Assembly (NCBI RefSeq): GCF_014650595.1
Contig: NZ_BMVG01000021.1
Coordinates: 1 to 64,000 of the forward strand
Direction of reading: 5' to 3'
DNA length: 64,000 bases
From: Streptomyces alanosinicus
GTDB taxonomy: Bacteria; Actinomycetota; Actinomycetes; Streptomycetales; Streptomycetaceae
Below the pieces are notes generated by a model that saw nothing but the letters and a program-made list of their open reading frames with translations, was not told where the DNA came from and searched no databases. The position numbers and the translations under genes were made by a program. Shown in pieces: positions 34,248 to 42,847 of this stretch (its first letter is position 1; every line of letters starts with the position of its first letter).

Positions 34248-35674
34248 TGCGCCGTTCGAAAATCGTCTGTACTCTCGGCCCCGCGGTCGACTCCCACGAG
34301 ATGCTCGTCGCCATGATCGAGGCGGGCATGAATGTGGCCCGGTTCAACTTCAGCCACGGCACCCACGCCGAGCACCAGACGCGGTACGACCGCGTCCGGG
34401 CCGCGGCCAAGGAGACCGGCCGGGCCATCGGTGTCCTCGCCGACCTCCAGGGCCCGAAGATCCGCCTGGAGACCTTCGCCGAGGGCCCGGTCGAGCTCGA
34501 GCGCGGTGACGAGTTCGTCATCACGACCGAGGACGTCCCGGGCGACAAGCACATCTGCGGTACGACGTACAAGGGGCTGCCGGGCGACGTCTCGCGCGGC
34601 GACCAGGTCCTGATCAACGACGGCAACGTCGAGCTGAAGGTCCTGGACGTCGAGGGCCCCCAGGTCAAGACGATCGTCATCGAGGGCGGCGTCGTCTCCG
34701 ACCACAAGGGCATCAACCTGCCCGGCGCGGCCGTCAACGTGCCCGCGCTCAGCGAGAAGGACGTCGAGGACCTGCGCTTCGCCCTCCGCATGGGCTGCGA
34801 CATGGTCGCGCTGTCCTTCGTCCGGGACGCCAAGGACGTACAGGACGTCCACCGCGTCATGGACGAGGAGGGCCGCCGGGTCCCGGTGATCGCCAAGGTG
34901 GAGAAGCCGCAGGCGGTGCAGAACATGGAGGACGTCGTCGCGGCCTTCGACGCCGTGATGGTGGCCCGTGGTGACCTCGCCGTCGAGTACCCGCTCGAGA
35001 AGGTCCCCATGGTGCAGAAGCGCCTGATCGAGCTGTGCCGGCGCAACGCCAAGCCGGTGATCGTGGCGACCCAGATGATGGAGTCGATGATCACCAACTC
35101 CCGTCCGACCCGCGCCGAGGCCTCCGACGTGGCCAACGCGATCCTGGACGGCGCCGACGCGGTCATGCTGAGCGCCGAGTCGTCGGTGGGCGCCTACCCG
35201 GTCGAGACCGTCCGGACGATGTCGAAGATCGTCAAGGCCGCCGAGGAGGAGCTGCTCTCCAAGGGCCTGCAGCCGCTGGTGCCGGGCAAGAAGCCGCGCA
35301 CGCAGGGTGGTTCGGTGGCCCGTGCGGCCTGCGAGATCGCCGACTTCCTCGGCGGCCGCGGCCTGATCGCCTTCACCCAGTCCGGTGACACCGCGCGCCG
35401 GCTCTCCCGCTATCGCGCGACCCAGCCGATCATCGCCTTCACCACGGACGAGGGCACCCGCAACCAGCTCACCCTGAGCTGGGGCGTGGAGTCGCACATC
35501 GTGCCGTTCGTGAACACCACGGACGAGATGGTCGACCTGGTGGACCAGGAGATCGCCAAGCTGGGCCGCTTCGACACGGGCGACACGGTCATCATCACCG
35601 CCGGCTCGCCCCCCGGCGTCCCCGGCACCACCAACATGCTCCGCGTCCACCACCTGGGCACACAGGGCAACTGA
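34247..35674 (+). CDS. pyk: Pyruvate kinase
   Basis: A protein of 475 residues that makes pyruvate and ATP from phosphoenolpyruvate and ADP. Markers in order are RRSKIVCTLGPAVDS, GMNVARFNFSHGTHAEH, LADLQGPKIRLETF, VIAKVEKPQAVQNM (catalytic Lys), MVARGDLAVEYPLEKVP (metal-binding Glu/Asp region), VIVATQMMESMITNSRPTRAE and the C-terminal effector domain ending TTNMLRVHHLGTQGN. The ATG lies 6 nt after a -10-like TAGGAT, so the mRNA is probably leaderless. It is followed by a strong hairpin terminator. S. coelicolor has two pyruvate kinases; this matches the one near pta-ackA. Confidence 0.96.
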   Translation: MRRSKIVCTLGPAVDSHEMLVAMIEAGMNVARFNFSHGTHAEHQTRYDRVRAAAKETGRAIGVLADLQGPKIRLETFAEGPVELERGDEFVITTEDVPGDKHICGTTYKGLPGDVSRGDQVLINDGNVELKVLDVEGPQVKTIVIEGGVVSDHKGINLPGAAVNVPALSEKDVEDLRFALRMGCDMVALSFVRDAKDVQDVHRVMDEEGRRVPVIAKVEKPQAVQNMEDVVAAFDAVMVARGDLAVEYPLEKVPMVQKRLIELCRRNAKPVIVATQMMESMITNSRPTRAEASDVANAILDGADAVMLSAESSVGAYPVETVRTMSKIVKAAEEELLSKGLQPLVPGKKPRTQGGSVARAACEIADFLGGRGLIAFTQSGDTARRLSRYRATQPIIAFTTDEGTRNQLTLSWGVESHIVPFVNTTDEMVDLVDQEIAKLGRFDTGDTVIITAGSPPGVPGTTNMLRVHHLGTQGN

Positions 35675-35700
35675 CAAGCCCGGCAAGGGTGTTGTACGGC

Positions 35701-35737
35701 GCTGAGGGCGCCCCCTGGACCAGGGGGCGCCCTCAGC
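35701..35737. terminator. Strong hairpin terminator after pyk
   Basis: GCTGAGGGCGCCCCCTG (35701-35717) and CAGGGGGCGCCCTCAGC (35721-35737) form a 17-bp perfect stem with a 3-nt loop. It separates pyk from the convergent secreted-protein gene and can act in both directions. Confidence 0.88.
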
Positions 35738-35771
35738 TGTGTGCGGCTCCCGAACGGGCTTGTGGGACCGG

Positions 35772-37178
35772 TCAGTCGGTCGTGTACACATGCATGCCGG
35801 GCACATGCAGGTTGCCGCCGAACTGTGCGGCCTGGGTCACCTTGACGTTGGTGAAGTAGATCAGCGGCAGGTTCAGCGGGGGCGGACTGTCGGGGCTGAA
35901 CGTCATCGGGATCAGACCGAACAGGTTGCCCGAGAGCTTCTCCGTGTACATCACGGTGTCGCCGCCCCGGATGGTGGACGTCGAGCCCTTGGACGCCTGC
36001 ACGTGATAGGTCTTGCCCGAGAGCGTGTCCTGCACCGTCTGGTGCAGGTCACCGATGTCCGTGCCGTCGGAGATGACGTACTTCAGCACCTTCTTGGTGG
36101 CGCCGGACGCCGTCTTCACCTCGACGATGCCCTTGTAGTCGGCGCCCTTGAGCAGCAGCGAGCTGGCGTCCAGATGCCAGGGGTCGTCCGCCACCGGCAC
36201 CTTGTTGTCGACACCGCCCTGGTCGTCCGTGGCGACCGGACAGTCCGAGGGGGCGGAGGAACTCGCGGACGGGCTCGGCGTGGCCGAACCGGCCGCCTGG
36301 GCCGTGTCCTTCGCCGTCTTGGAGACCGAGTCAGTGGTCGTCTTGACCGTGTCGGTGGTCTTCTTGACGGTGTCGGTCGTGTTCTTGACCGTGCCGTCGA
36401 CCGCCTTGCCCGCCGTGGAGGCGGTGTCCTTCACGGTGTCCGACAGCTTGGCGGCCGAGGACGACGCGTCCGACGTGCCCGACGCGTCCGGGGACGCGGT
36501 GGCCGACGGAGTCGCGGACGGCGACGGGCTCGCGGACGAGGAGCCGGAGTCCTTGCCGCCACCGGTGAGGAGGCCGCCGAGGGTGTCGCCGAGGGTGTCC
36601 AGCAGACCACCGCTGGACTTGGACGCCGACGGCGTGGGCGTGGCCGAGTCGCCGGACGAACCCGACGAGCCGGAGCCCGAGCCCGAGCCGGCGGAGCCGG
36701 ACGTCGCGGTCGGCTTGGGCGAGGCCTGGCCGTCGGCACCTGAATCCGACGAAGAGGTCTTGCCCGAGTCGCCGGACGTCGTGTCCTTCGAGCCCTTCGA
36801 GTCCGTGGCGTCACCGCTCGCCGACGGCGTCGGCGTGGCCGTGTCGGCGGACTTGCTCGGCGAGGCGGACGGCGACGGCGAGGACGAGGCGTCCTTGGAG
36901 TCGCCCAGCGCCTTCACGCAGTCCTTGTACTCGTCGGCCGTCAGGCTCTTCGACGTCGTCGAGGGGGTCGGGCTGCCGCCACCGTCAGCCAGGGCGAGCG
37001 TGGACGTGAAGCCCATGCCCATCAGCACCGCCGTCGGCATCGCCACGGAGGCGATCGCCTTGCCGGCCGGCATGTGGAACCTGGTGAACAGCGGCCTTCT
37101 GGGGGCCGCGTGGCGGGGCCCGGTTCTCACGCGGGACCCGTCCTCGTCGGTCCCGCGGGTCACCTCGTCAGCCGGCAC
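35772..37178 (-). CDS. Secreted or membrane-anchored Ser/Thr/Pro-rich protein
   Basis: A protein of 468 residues. A basic N-terminus leads into a hydrophobic stretch (KAIASVAMPTAVLMGMGFTSTLALA), a likely signal peptide with cleavage after ALA. A low-complexity region of about 200 residues follows (Ser, Thr, Pro, Asp, Lys; for example SSSPSPSASPSKSAD), with a repeated VKKTTDTVKTTTDSV-like amphipathic segment. A conserved C-terminal domain of about 180 residues begins near DCPVATDDQGGVDNKVPVAD and ends HVPGMHVYTTD. The GTG at 37178 has GGGAGG 4 bp upstream and overlaps the end of the DUF6114-like gene by 11 bp. The function is unknown. Confidence 0.8.
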   Translation of the reverse strand: MPADEVTRGTDEDGSRVRTGPRHAAPRRPLFTRFHMPAGKAIASVAMPTAVLMGMGFTSTLALADGGGSPTPSTTSKSLTADEYKDCVKALGDSKDASSSPSPSASPSKSADTATPTPSASGDATDSKGSKDTTSGDSGKTSSSDSGADGQASPKPTATSGSAGSGSGSGSSGSSGDSATPTPSASKSSGGLLDTLGDTLGGLLTGGGKDSGSSSASPSPSATPSATASPDASGTSDASSSAAKLSDTVKDTASTAGKAVDGTVKNTTDTVKKTTDTVKTTTDSVSKTAKDTAQAAGSATPSPSASSSAPSDCPVATDDQGGVDNKVPVADDPWHLDASSLLLKGADYKGIVEVKTASGATKKVLKYVISDGTDIGDLHQTVQDTLSGKTYHVQASKGSTSTIRGGDTVMYTEKLSGNLFGLIPMTFSPDSPPPLNLPLIYFTNVKVTQAAQFGGNLHVPGMHVYTTD

Positions 37179-37722
37179 TGTGCCTCCCGTTCGCCCCGTT
37201 GGCCGGGTTCGTTCCTGACAGGTCGTGGTTCCCGAACATGTCCGTGGGCTGGTCCGGCAGCGCCGCGGCCTGCGGGGCACCGCCCTCGCCCGGAGCCGCC
37301 TCGGCGGGCGGCTGCGGCTGCGCGGGCGCGCCCGGCGACCAGGCCACGGCCATCGCGCCGCCGATCATCGCGGTCAGGAAGCCGACGATGAAGCCGCCGA
37401 TGTTGGACATCGGAATGGACACCAGCGCCAGCAGGATCGCCGCGACACCCCCGAAGACGCGGATGTGCTGCTGGACCCAGAGGCTGATGCCGATGACGAT
37501 GAGCAGCACACCGATGATCAGGGAACCGGAGCCACCGGGCGTCCCCATCGTCATCGTGAGGTGGGCCAGCGGCAGGTGTGCGTACGGGATGTACAGGATG
37601 AGAAAGCCGCCGAGCATGACCAACAGTCCGGCCCAGAACGGACGGGTGCCCCGCCAGGCGCGGAACTGCAGCCTCCGGCGGGTGAACTGGCCGGGCGCGG
37701 CGGCAGAAGTCTCGGCGCTCAT
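37168..37722 (-). CDS. DUF6114-like integral membrane protein
   Basis: A protein of 184 residues with three or four membrane helices: FWAGLLVMLGGFLILYIPYA, LIIGVLLIVIGISLWVQ, FGGVAAILLALVSIPM and GGFIVGFLTAMIGGAMAVAW. A Pro/Ala-rich cytoplasmic-type tail ends DLSGTNPANGANGRHSAG. I place it in DUF6114 from memory of the neighbourhood and helix pattern. The ATG at 37722 follows AGGGAG. It sits between the DUF6230-like gene and the secreted low-complexity protein gene on the same strand, so the three are likely one operon acting at the envelope. Confidence 0.78.
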   Translation of the reverse strand: MSAETSAAAPGQFTRRRLQFRAWRGTRPFWAGLLVMLGGFLILYIPYAHLPLAHLTMTMGTPGGSGSLIIGVLLIVIGISLWVQQHIRVFGGVAAILLALVSIPMSNIGGFIVGFLTAMIGGAMAVAWSPGAPAQPQPPAEAAPGEGGAPQAAALPDQPTDMFGNHDLSGTNPANGANGRHSAG

Positions 37723-37838
37723 GGAAAACAGCTCCCTGGTGCGGCGTTGCTGTGGTGGTGATGTGTGCCGCGTGTGAAACGCGGCCGGAGACTGCGCGGG
37801 CGGGGGTGCCACCGGCTCCCCCGCCCGTCAGCGAGTGC

Positions 37839-38474
37839 TCAGTAGCACTCGTGCGTACCCGTCTGCACCGACATGTGCAGACCGCTGAGCTTGAAGGTTC
37901 CGGCCGTGGTCGCCCAGGCCGTCTGCTTCACGCCGGTCAGCGTGGCCGAGTCGGCCTGCTGTGCGAAGCCGTACGGGTTGGACTGCTCCTTCCCGCCCTT
38001 CATGCCCGGACCCTTGTTGGCGTCCTTGGCGGCAACACCGATGTCGATGTTGTTGAAGGTGGCGTCGGCACCGAGGTCGTCGACGTCGATGTAGAGGTTG
38101 TCGGCCTCGACCGGCTTGCCGCCGCCGCCCGCCTTCAGCACCAGGCTGACCGAGCCGAGCACCGGGATGTCCGGCGTGACGACGGACTGGCACATGTTGC
38201 TGATCGAGGCGCTCTTGAAGGCCGAGACCGCGACCGGGTGAGCCGTCTTCTGCCCGCTGAGGGTGTAGCCGTCGTCGATCGCGCCGTACTGCTCGAAGCC
38301 GTTACCGACCAGTTTGTCGGCGGTCACCTTGAACGACTGACCTGACACACTGAACGACGCGGCGAGAGCGCCCTGCGCGAGGGCGACACCTATGCACGCC
38401 GTGGCGGCCACGCTGGGCACCATGACCACAGCGAACCGCTTCCATCTGGTCCCGCCACGCACCTGGGACTCCAT
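37839..38474 (-). CDS. DUF6230-like exported protein
   Basis: A protein of 211 residues. The N-terminus is basic and followed by a hydrophobic stretch (AVVMVPSVAATACIGVALAQGALA), a likely signal peptide cleaved near ALAAS. The mature part is rich in beta-strand patterns: SFSVSGQSFKVTADKLVG, VLGSVSLVLKAGGGGKPVEA, seen as SVSLVLKAGGGGKPVEADN, and LSGLHMSVQTGTHECY at the end. Two cysteines could form a disulfide. The ATG at 38474 has AGGAGG 4 nt upstream, so I choose it over the longer frame. It is the first gene of the three-gene envelope set. Older annotations of such proteins as cholesterol esterase have no support in the sequence. Confidence 0.8.
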   Translation of the reverse strand: MESQVRGGTRWKRFAVVMVPSVAATACIGVALAQGALAASFSVSGQSFKVTADKLVGNGFEQYGAIDDGYTLSGQKTAHPVAVSAFKSASISNMCQSVVTPDIPVLGSVSLVLKAGGGGKPVEADNLYIDVDDLGADATFNNIDIGVAAKDANKGPGMKGGKEQSNPYGFAQQADSATLTGVKQTAWATTAGTFKLSGLHMSVQTGTHECY

Positions 38475-39098
38475 TTTTCCTCCTTCTCGGACGTACATCT
38501 CCTGGCCCGGAATCGCCCCAGTCAGGGGCTCAGCCAGGCAGGGATGGGAGAAGTGCTACGTCCTCGGGAAGGAGAACGCCCGCGCCCGGGGCTCGCGAAC
38601 CGCGCCCGAATCACCGGCGATCACCCCCGAGCGACAACCACTGGTCGCGCCTGACACGCATCACGCACAACCTTGCTGGACAGGCTTCGCCGGGTGGGCG
38701 AAGACCCCCCTGCCCGAGAGCCGGCGCCACTGCCGCCGGCTCTGCCCGGTGGGGACCCAGAGTCTCCCGTGACCCGACCGGCTGTCGGGGTGCGGGAATG
38801 GACCGAGCGTCGCCGATCGTGGTGCATTCTCGGCGCGGGCACAAGGGGGTTCGTTACTGGCTAGTAACGGCTGGATAACCGGAGTACGACCGACCGGTCT
38901 CGGAGCGCGACGCTATGTTGCATCTATGGGCAGAGCAAAGCCGTTGATCCCTGGATAAAACCAGACAGATCAACGGCTTCGACTTACTCCGAGTAACAAC
39001 TTCCGCGATTACCAAGATTTGGTAAAGCGGGGTCACCCTGACGTCTCGTCGGCGAACCTTTCACCCCGGCATCACAAGCCGTGGCGTTTAGTGACTGG
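38475..39098. other. 624-bp intergenic region with palindromes
   Basis: No supported gene lies here. The part from about 38850 to 39010 is less GC-rich than its surroundings. It contains GTTACT-GGCT-AGTAAC (about 38854-38869), TTACTC-C-GAGTAA (38984-38996) and an 11-bp perfect inverted repeat, AAGCCGTTGAT/ATCAACGGCTT (38938-38948 and 38969-38979), with a 20-bp loop. The region lies upstream of the DUF6230-like operon and downstream of the YbbN-like gene, both on the minus strand. Regulatory sites for the operon are the simplest reading. Confidence 0.5.
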
Positions 39099-40067
39099 TC
39101 AGAACAACGCCCGCGCGAGCGCCCTGCGCGCCCCGATCACCCGCGGATCGTCGGGGCCCACGACCTCGAACAGCTCCAGCAGCCGGCGTCGTACCGTGTC
39201 CCGGTCGTCACCGGCGGTGTGGCGCACGGCCTCGATCAGCCGCCCGAAGGCGTCCTCGACATGGCCGCCCACCAGGTCCAGATCAGCGGCGGCGATCTGT
39301 GCGGCGGCGTCCCGCGGCTGGTCGGCGGCCTCCCGGCGGACCTTCTGCGGATCGAAGCCCTGCACCCGCTGCAGCAACTCGGCCTGCGCCAGGCCCAGCT
39401 TGGCCTCGGGGTGGGCCGGGTCGTCGGCCAGCACATTCTTGTAGGCCCGGACGGCGCCGGCCAGGTCACCGGCGTCCAGGGCGTCGGCGGCCGCGTTCAG
39501 CGCCGCGTCGTACGGGCCCTCCGGGGCCTCGGTGACCGTGTCGCCCGGCTGGGCGTCCGCGTCGACGCTCAGTCCGGTGATCCCGAAGCGCTGCTCGGCG
39601 ACCTGCACCAGCTGGTCCAGGGTCTCCCGGATCTGCTGCTCGCCGGCGGCTCCCTGGAAGAGCGGCAGCGCCTGCCCCGCGACGACCGCGAAGACGGCCG
39701 GGATCCCCTGGACCCCGAACTGCTGCATCAGCATCTGGTTGGCGTCGACGTCGATCTTGGCGAGGAGGATGCGCCCGGCGTACTCGACGGCCAGCCGCTC
39801 CAGGACCGGGCTCAGCTGCTTGCAGGGCTGACACCACTCGGCCCAGAAGTCGATGACGACGGGGACTTCGGCGGACCGCTGCAGGACATCCCGCTCGAAC
39901 CCCGCCTCATCGACGTCGATGACGAGATCGGCCGGGGCGACCGCCCCCGTACCGCCCTGCCGGGCGGCCTCGGCGCGCGTCTGCTCGGCCTTGGCCTTGG
40001 CCTCTTGGGCCGCCTTCACCGCGGCGAGGTCGACGACGCCGCTCATGGACATGTTCCGTGGCTGCAT
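39099..40067 (-). CDS. YbbN/CnoX-like thioredoxin-domain protein with TPR region
   Basis: A protein of 322 residues. After an Ala/Lys-rich helix (VKAAQEAKAKAEQTRAEAAR) comes a thioredoxin domain with VVIDFWAEWCQPCKQLSPVL, so both active-site cysteines (WCQPC) are present. The C-terminal half has TPR-like helices (AALNAAADALDAGDLAGAVR and AHPEAKLGLAQAELLQRV). This matches the CnoX/YbbN group, holdases that protect proteins from oxidation and hand them to chaperones. The ATG at 40067 has GGGGGAGG 8 nt upstream; ATG 40052 is an alternative. It is divergent from the TetR gene. Confidence 0.9.
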   Translation of the reverse strand: MQPRNMSMSGVVDLAAVKAAQEAKAKAEQTRAEAARQGGTGAVAPADLVIDVDEAGFERDVLQRSAEVPVVIDFWAEWCQPCKQLSPVLERLAVEYAGRILLAKIDVDANQMLMQQFGVQGIPAVFAVVAGQALPLFQGAAGEQQIRETLDQLVQVAEQRFGITGLSVDADAQPGDTVTEAPEGPYDAALNAAADALDAGDLAGAVRAYKNVLADDPAHPEAKLGLAQAELLQRVQGFDPQKVRREAADQPRDAAAQIAAADLDLVGGHVEDAFGRLIEAVRHTAGDDRDTVRRRLLELFEVVGPDDPRVIGARRALARALF

Positions 40068-40287
40068 GCGTCTATCCTCCCCCGTCACCGCGCTGGAATG
40101 AAAAAGTCGTCTGTGCGGGCGCCGGGTCCCCACCCCACGCCCGGTGGTCGTCGCCCGTGTACGTCCCTCACGAGCTGCCCGAGCTTTCGCTACGACTCGT
40201 AGCGTAATGCCATCCGGACCCCGCGCGACACCACCCCCCGGTGATCTCCCTCACGACCGCACAGTTCCCGCCGGTTATGGTCAAGGG

Positions 40288-40914
40288 ATGCAGAGCCGCA
40301 CTCCCGCCAGCCGCACGGGGCGTCCGCGCAGCGCCGCGGCGGACACCGCGATCCTGGCCGCGACCAGGGACGCGCTGGTGGAACTCGGCTGGTCCAAGCT
40401 CACCCTGGGAGACGTGGCGACGCGCGCCGGGGTTGCGAAGACGACGCTGTACCGTCGCTGGGCCGGCAAGCCGGAGCTGGTGTGCGACGCGGTGGCGGAG
40501 CTGTTCGACGAGCTGGAACTGCCCGACCGCGGCAGTCTCGCGGCCGACATCGAGGGCGTGGTCCTGCAGTTCGCCGCGATCCTGGCCCGACCGGAGGCGA
40601 AGAGCGGGCTGATGGCGGTCGTCGCCGAGTCCACCCGCGACGACGCCCTGCGCGAGCGCATCCGCGCCTCCATCGTGGAGCGTCAGATGCGGCTGGTTCT
40701 GGAGGGCCGCGCACGCGCCCAGAGCCGGGGCGAGCTCCCTGCGGAACCCGACCCGGCGGAATCCGCGCGCACGGTGGACCTGATCTTCGACGTGGTGGCG
40801 GGCGCGGTCGTCCACCGCACCCTGGTGAGCGGCAAGCCGGCGGACGAGGACTGGGTCCACAGCTTCACCCGGGTACTGCTGCTGGGCCTGTCGGGGTCAT
40901 CCGAACAGACATAG
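40288..40914 (+). CDS. TetR-family transcriptional regulator
   Basis: A protein of 208 residues. The HTH is TAILAATRDALVELGWSKLTLGDVATRAGVAKTTLYRRW, seen as LTLGDVATRAGVAKTTLYRR, followed by a helical ligand domain with TVDLIFDVVAGAVVHRTLV. ATG 40288 lies 6 nt after a -10-like TATGGT (40276-40281) and lacks a ribosome site, so the mRNA may be leaderless. It converges with icmA and is divergent from the YbbN-like gene. It is a candidate for the repressor acting at the icmA palindrome, but this is only positional. Confidence 0.88.
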   Translation: MQSRTPASRTGRPRSAAADTAILAATRDALVELGWSKLTLGDVATRAGVAKTTLYRRWAGKPELVCDAVAELFDELELPDRGSLAADIEGVVLQFAAILARPEAKSGLMAVVAESTRDDALRERIRASIVERQMRLVLEGRARAQSRGELPAEPDPAESARTVDLIFDVVAGAVVHRTLVSGKPADEDWVHSFTRVLLLGLSGSSEQT

Positions 40915-40916
40915 CC

Positions 40917-40985
40917 CGAGGGGTCCAGAGGCGAAGCCCCCTGGGCCCCGGGGCCCCTGGCCCCCCGGCCCCCCGGGGGCATCCC
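40917..40985. terminator. GC-rich self-complementary region between convergent genes
   Basis: The 110-bp gap between the TetR gene and icmA holds runs such as GGGCCCCGGGGCCC and CCCCCCGGGGGC that can fold into several overlapping hairpins. It probably serves as a terminator for both genes, although no single stem is clearly preferred. Confidence 0.5.
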
Positions 40986-41024
40986 GTCCGCACCGGGCGG
41001 CAGGCGGGACTTTCGCAACACGCC

Positions 41025-42725
41025 CTAGAAGCCGGCCGGCTCCGTGTACACCCCCCACTCGTCCCGCAGCACCCCGCAGATCTCGCCCAGCGTCGCCTCC
41101 GCCCGCACCGCGTCCAGCATCGGCTCGATCATGTTGGAGCCGTCCCGCGCCGCACCCAGCATCGCGTCCAGCGCCGACCGCACCGCCGCCTCGTCCCGCG
41201 CCTGCTTCCGCGCGCCCAGCACCCGCACCTGCTCCCGCTCCACCTCATGGCTCACCCGCAGGATCTCCAGATCCCCGGTGACGGACCCGGTGGCGACGTT
41301 GACGCCGACGACCTTCTTGTCGCCCTTCTCCAGCGCCTGCTGGTACTGGAACGCGGACTCGGCGATCTCGCCGGTGAACCAGCCGTCCTCGATCCCGCGC
41401 AGGATCCCGGAGGTGATCGGCCCGATCGGGTGCCGCCCGTCCGGGTGGGCCCGCAGCCCCCGCTCCTTGATCTGCTCGAAGATCTTCTCCGCGTCGGCCT
41501 CGATCCGGTCCGTCAGCTGCTCGACGAACCACGAACCGCCCAGCGGATCCGCCACGTTGGCGACCCCGGTCTCCTCCATCAGCACCTGCTGTGTGCGCAG
41601 CGCGATCTCGGCGGCCTGCTCGCTGGGCAGGGCCAGCGTCTCGTCGAGCGCGTTGGTGTGCAGCGAGTTGGTCCCGCCGAGCACGGCGGCCAGCGCCTCC
41701 ACGGCCGTACGCACCACGTTGTTGTACGGCTGCTGCGCGGTCAGCGAGACACCGGCGGTCTGCGTGTGGAACCGCAGCCACTGGGCCTTCTCGGACCGCG
41801 CCCCGTACACGTCCCGCATCCACCGCGCCCAGATCCTGCGCGCCGCGCGGAACTTGGCGATCTCCTCGAAGAAGTCGACGTGCGCGTCGAAGAAGAAGGA
41901 GAGACCGGGCGCGAAGACGTCGACGTCCAGGCCGCGGCTGAGCCCCAGCTCGACGTACCCGAAGCCGTCCGCCAGCGTGTACGCCAGCTCCTGCGCGGCC
42001 GTCGCCCCGGCCTCGCGGATGTGGTAGCCGGAGACGGACAGCGGCTTGTAGGCGGGGATGCCGGCCGCGCAGTACTCCATCAGGTCGCCGATGAGCCGCA
42101 GATGGGGCTCCGGCTGGAAGAGCCACTCCTTCTGCGCGATGTACTCCTTGAAGATGTCGGTCTGGAGGGTCCCGTTGAGCACCGAGGGATCCACGCCCTG
42201 CCGCTCCGCGGCGACCAGATACATACAGAAGACGGGCACGGCGGGCCCGCTGATCGTCATGGAGGTCGTGACGTCCCCGAGCGGGATGCCCTTGAACAGG
42301 ACCTCCATGTCGGCGGCGGAGTCGATGGCGACGCCGCAGTGCCCGACCTCGCCGAGCGAGCGCGGGTCGTCGGAGTCGCGCCCCATGAGCGTCGGCATGT
42401 CGAAGGCGACGGACAGCCCGCCGCCGCCCGCGGCCAGGATCATCTTGTAGCGCTCGTTGGTCTGCTCGGCGTTGCCGAACCCGGCGAACTGGCGGATCGT
42501 CCAGGTGCGCCCGCGGTAGCCGGTCGGATGGAGCCCGCGCGTGAAGGGGTACTCCCCGGGCCAGCCGATCCGCTCGAACCCCTCGTACATGTCACCGGGC
42601 CGGGGCCCGTACACCGGCTCCACGGGATCACCGGACAGCGTGCTGAAGTCGGCGTCGCGCGTACGCGCCGCGTCAAACCGTGCCTGCCACCGCCGGCGGC
42701 CTTCCTCAATGGCGTGAGCATCCAT
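41025..42725 (-). CDS. icmA: Isobutyryl-CoA mutase large subunit
   Basis: A protein of 566 residues, the known IcmA length, that holds only the substrate-binding TIM barrel. The B12-binding subunit IcmB is encoded elsewhere. With adenosylcobalamin the complex interconverts isobutyryl-CoA and n-butyryl-CoA. Two residues set it apart from methylmalonyl-CoA mutase: Phe80 in TWTIRQFAGF (Tyr in MCM) and Gln198 in EYIAQKEWLF (Arg in MCM). Other family segments are YPFTRGLHPTGYRGR, VAFDMPTLMGRDSDD and GGTNSLHTNALDE. The ATG lies 10 bp from a 22-bp palindrome that overlaps the likely -10. meaB and the epimerase gene lie within 12 kb. Confidence 0.94.
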   Translation of the reverse strand: MDAHAIEEGRRRWQARFDAARTRDADFSTLSGDPVEPVYGPRPGDMYEGFERIGWPGEYPFTRGLHPTGYRGRTWTIRQFAGFGNAEQTNERYKMILAAGGGGLSVAFDMPTLMGRDSDDPRSLGEVGHCGVAIDSAADMEVLFKGIPLGDVTTSMTISGPAVPVFCMYLVAAERQGVDPSVLNGTLQTDIFKEYIAQKEWLFQPEPHLRLIGDLMEYCAAGIPAYKPLSVSGYHIREAGATAAQELAYTLADGFGYVELGLSRGLDVDVFAPGLSFFFDAHVDFFEEIAKFRAARRIWARWMRDVYGARSEKAQWLRFHTQTAGVSLTAQQPYNNVVRTAVEALAAVLGGTNSLHTNALDETLALPSEQAAEIALRTQQVLMEETGVANVADPLGGSWFVEQLTDRIEADAEKIFEQIKERGLRAHPDGRHPIGPITSGILRGIEDGWFTGEIAESAFQYQQALEKGDKKVVGVNVATGSVTGDLEILRVSHEVEREQVRVLGARKQARDEAAVRSALDAMLGAARDGSNMIEPMLDAVRAEATLGEICGVLRDEWGVYTEPAGF

Positions 42726-42734
42726 ACCTTCGAA

Positions 42735-42756
42735 TTTACTAGGACGTCCTAGTAAA
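42735..42756. promoter_or_regulatory. 22-bp perfect palindrome upstream of icmA
   Basis: TTTACTAGGAC (42735-42745) is followed by its exact reverse complement to 42756. On the icmA strand the right arm contains TAGTAA, a possible -10 box ending about 10 nt before the ATG. A related partial site, GGAACGTCCTAG, lies at 42772-42783. This looks like a repressor operator that covers the icmA promoter. The divergent DUF3817 gene starts at 42848, so both could be affected. Confidence 0.75.
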
Positions 42757-42847
42757 TGTCGATGGCGAACCGGAACGTCCTAGCGGTGCTCCGGCAGCGG
42801 TGGGTGCGGGCGCGAGGCGCCAGAAGGCAACCGTTACGCTCGACGCC

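Noticed and set aside
32945..35806. A 953-codon minus-strand ORF opposite ackA and pyk
   Set aside because: Both plus-strand enzymes are unmistakable; the opposite frame has no motif.
36300..36900. The low-complexity Ser/Thr region as a frameshift artefact
   Set aside because: The frame is continuous with a signal peptide before and a conserved domain after it, so the region is a real linker.
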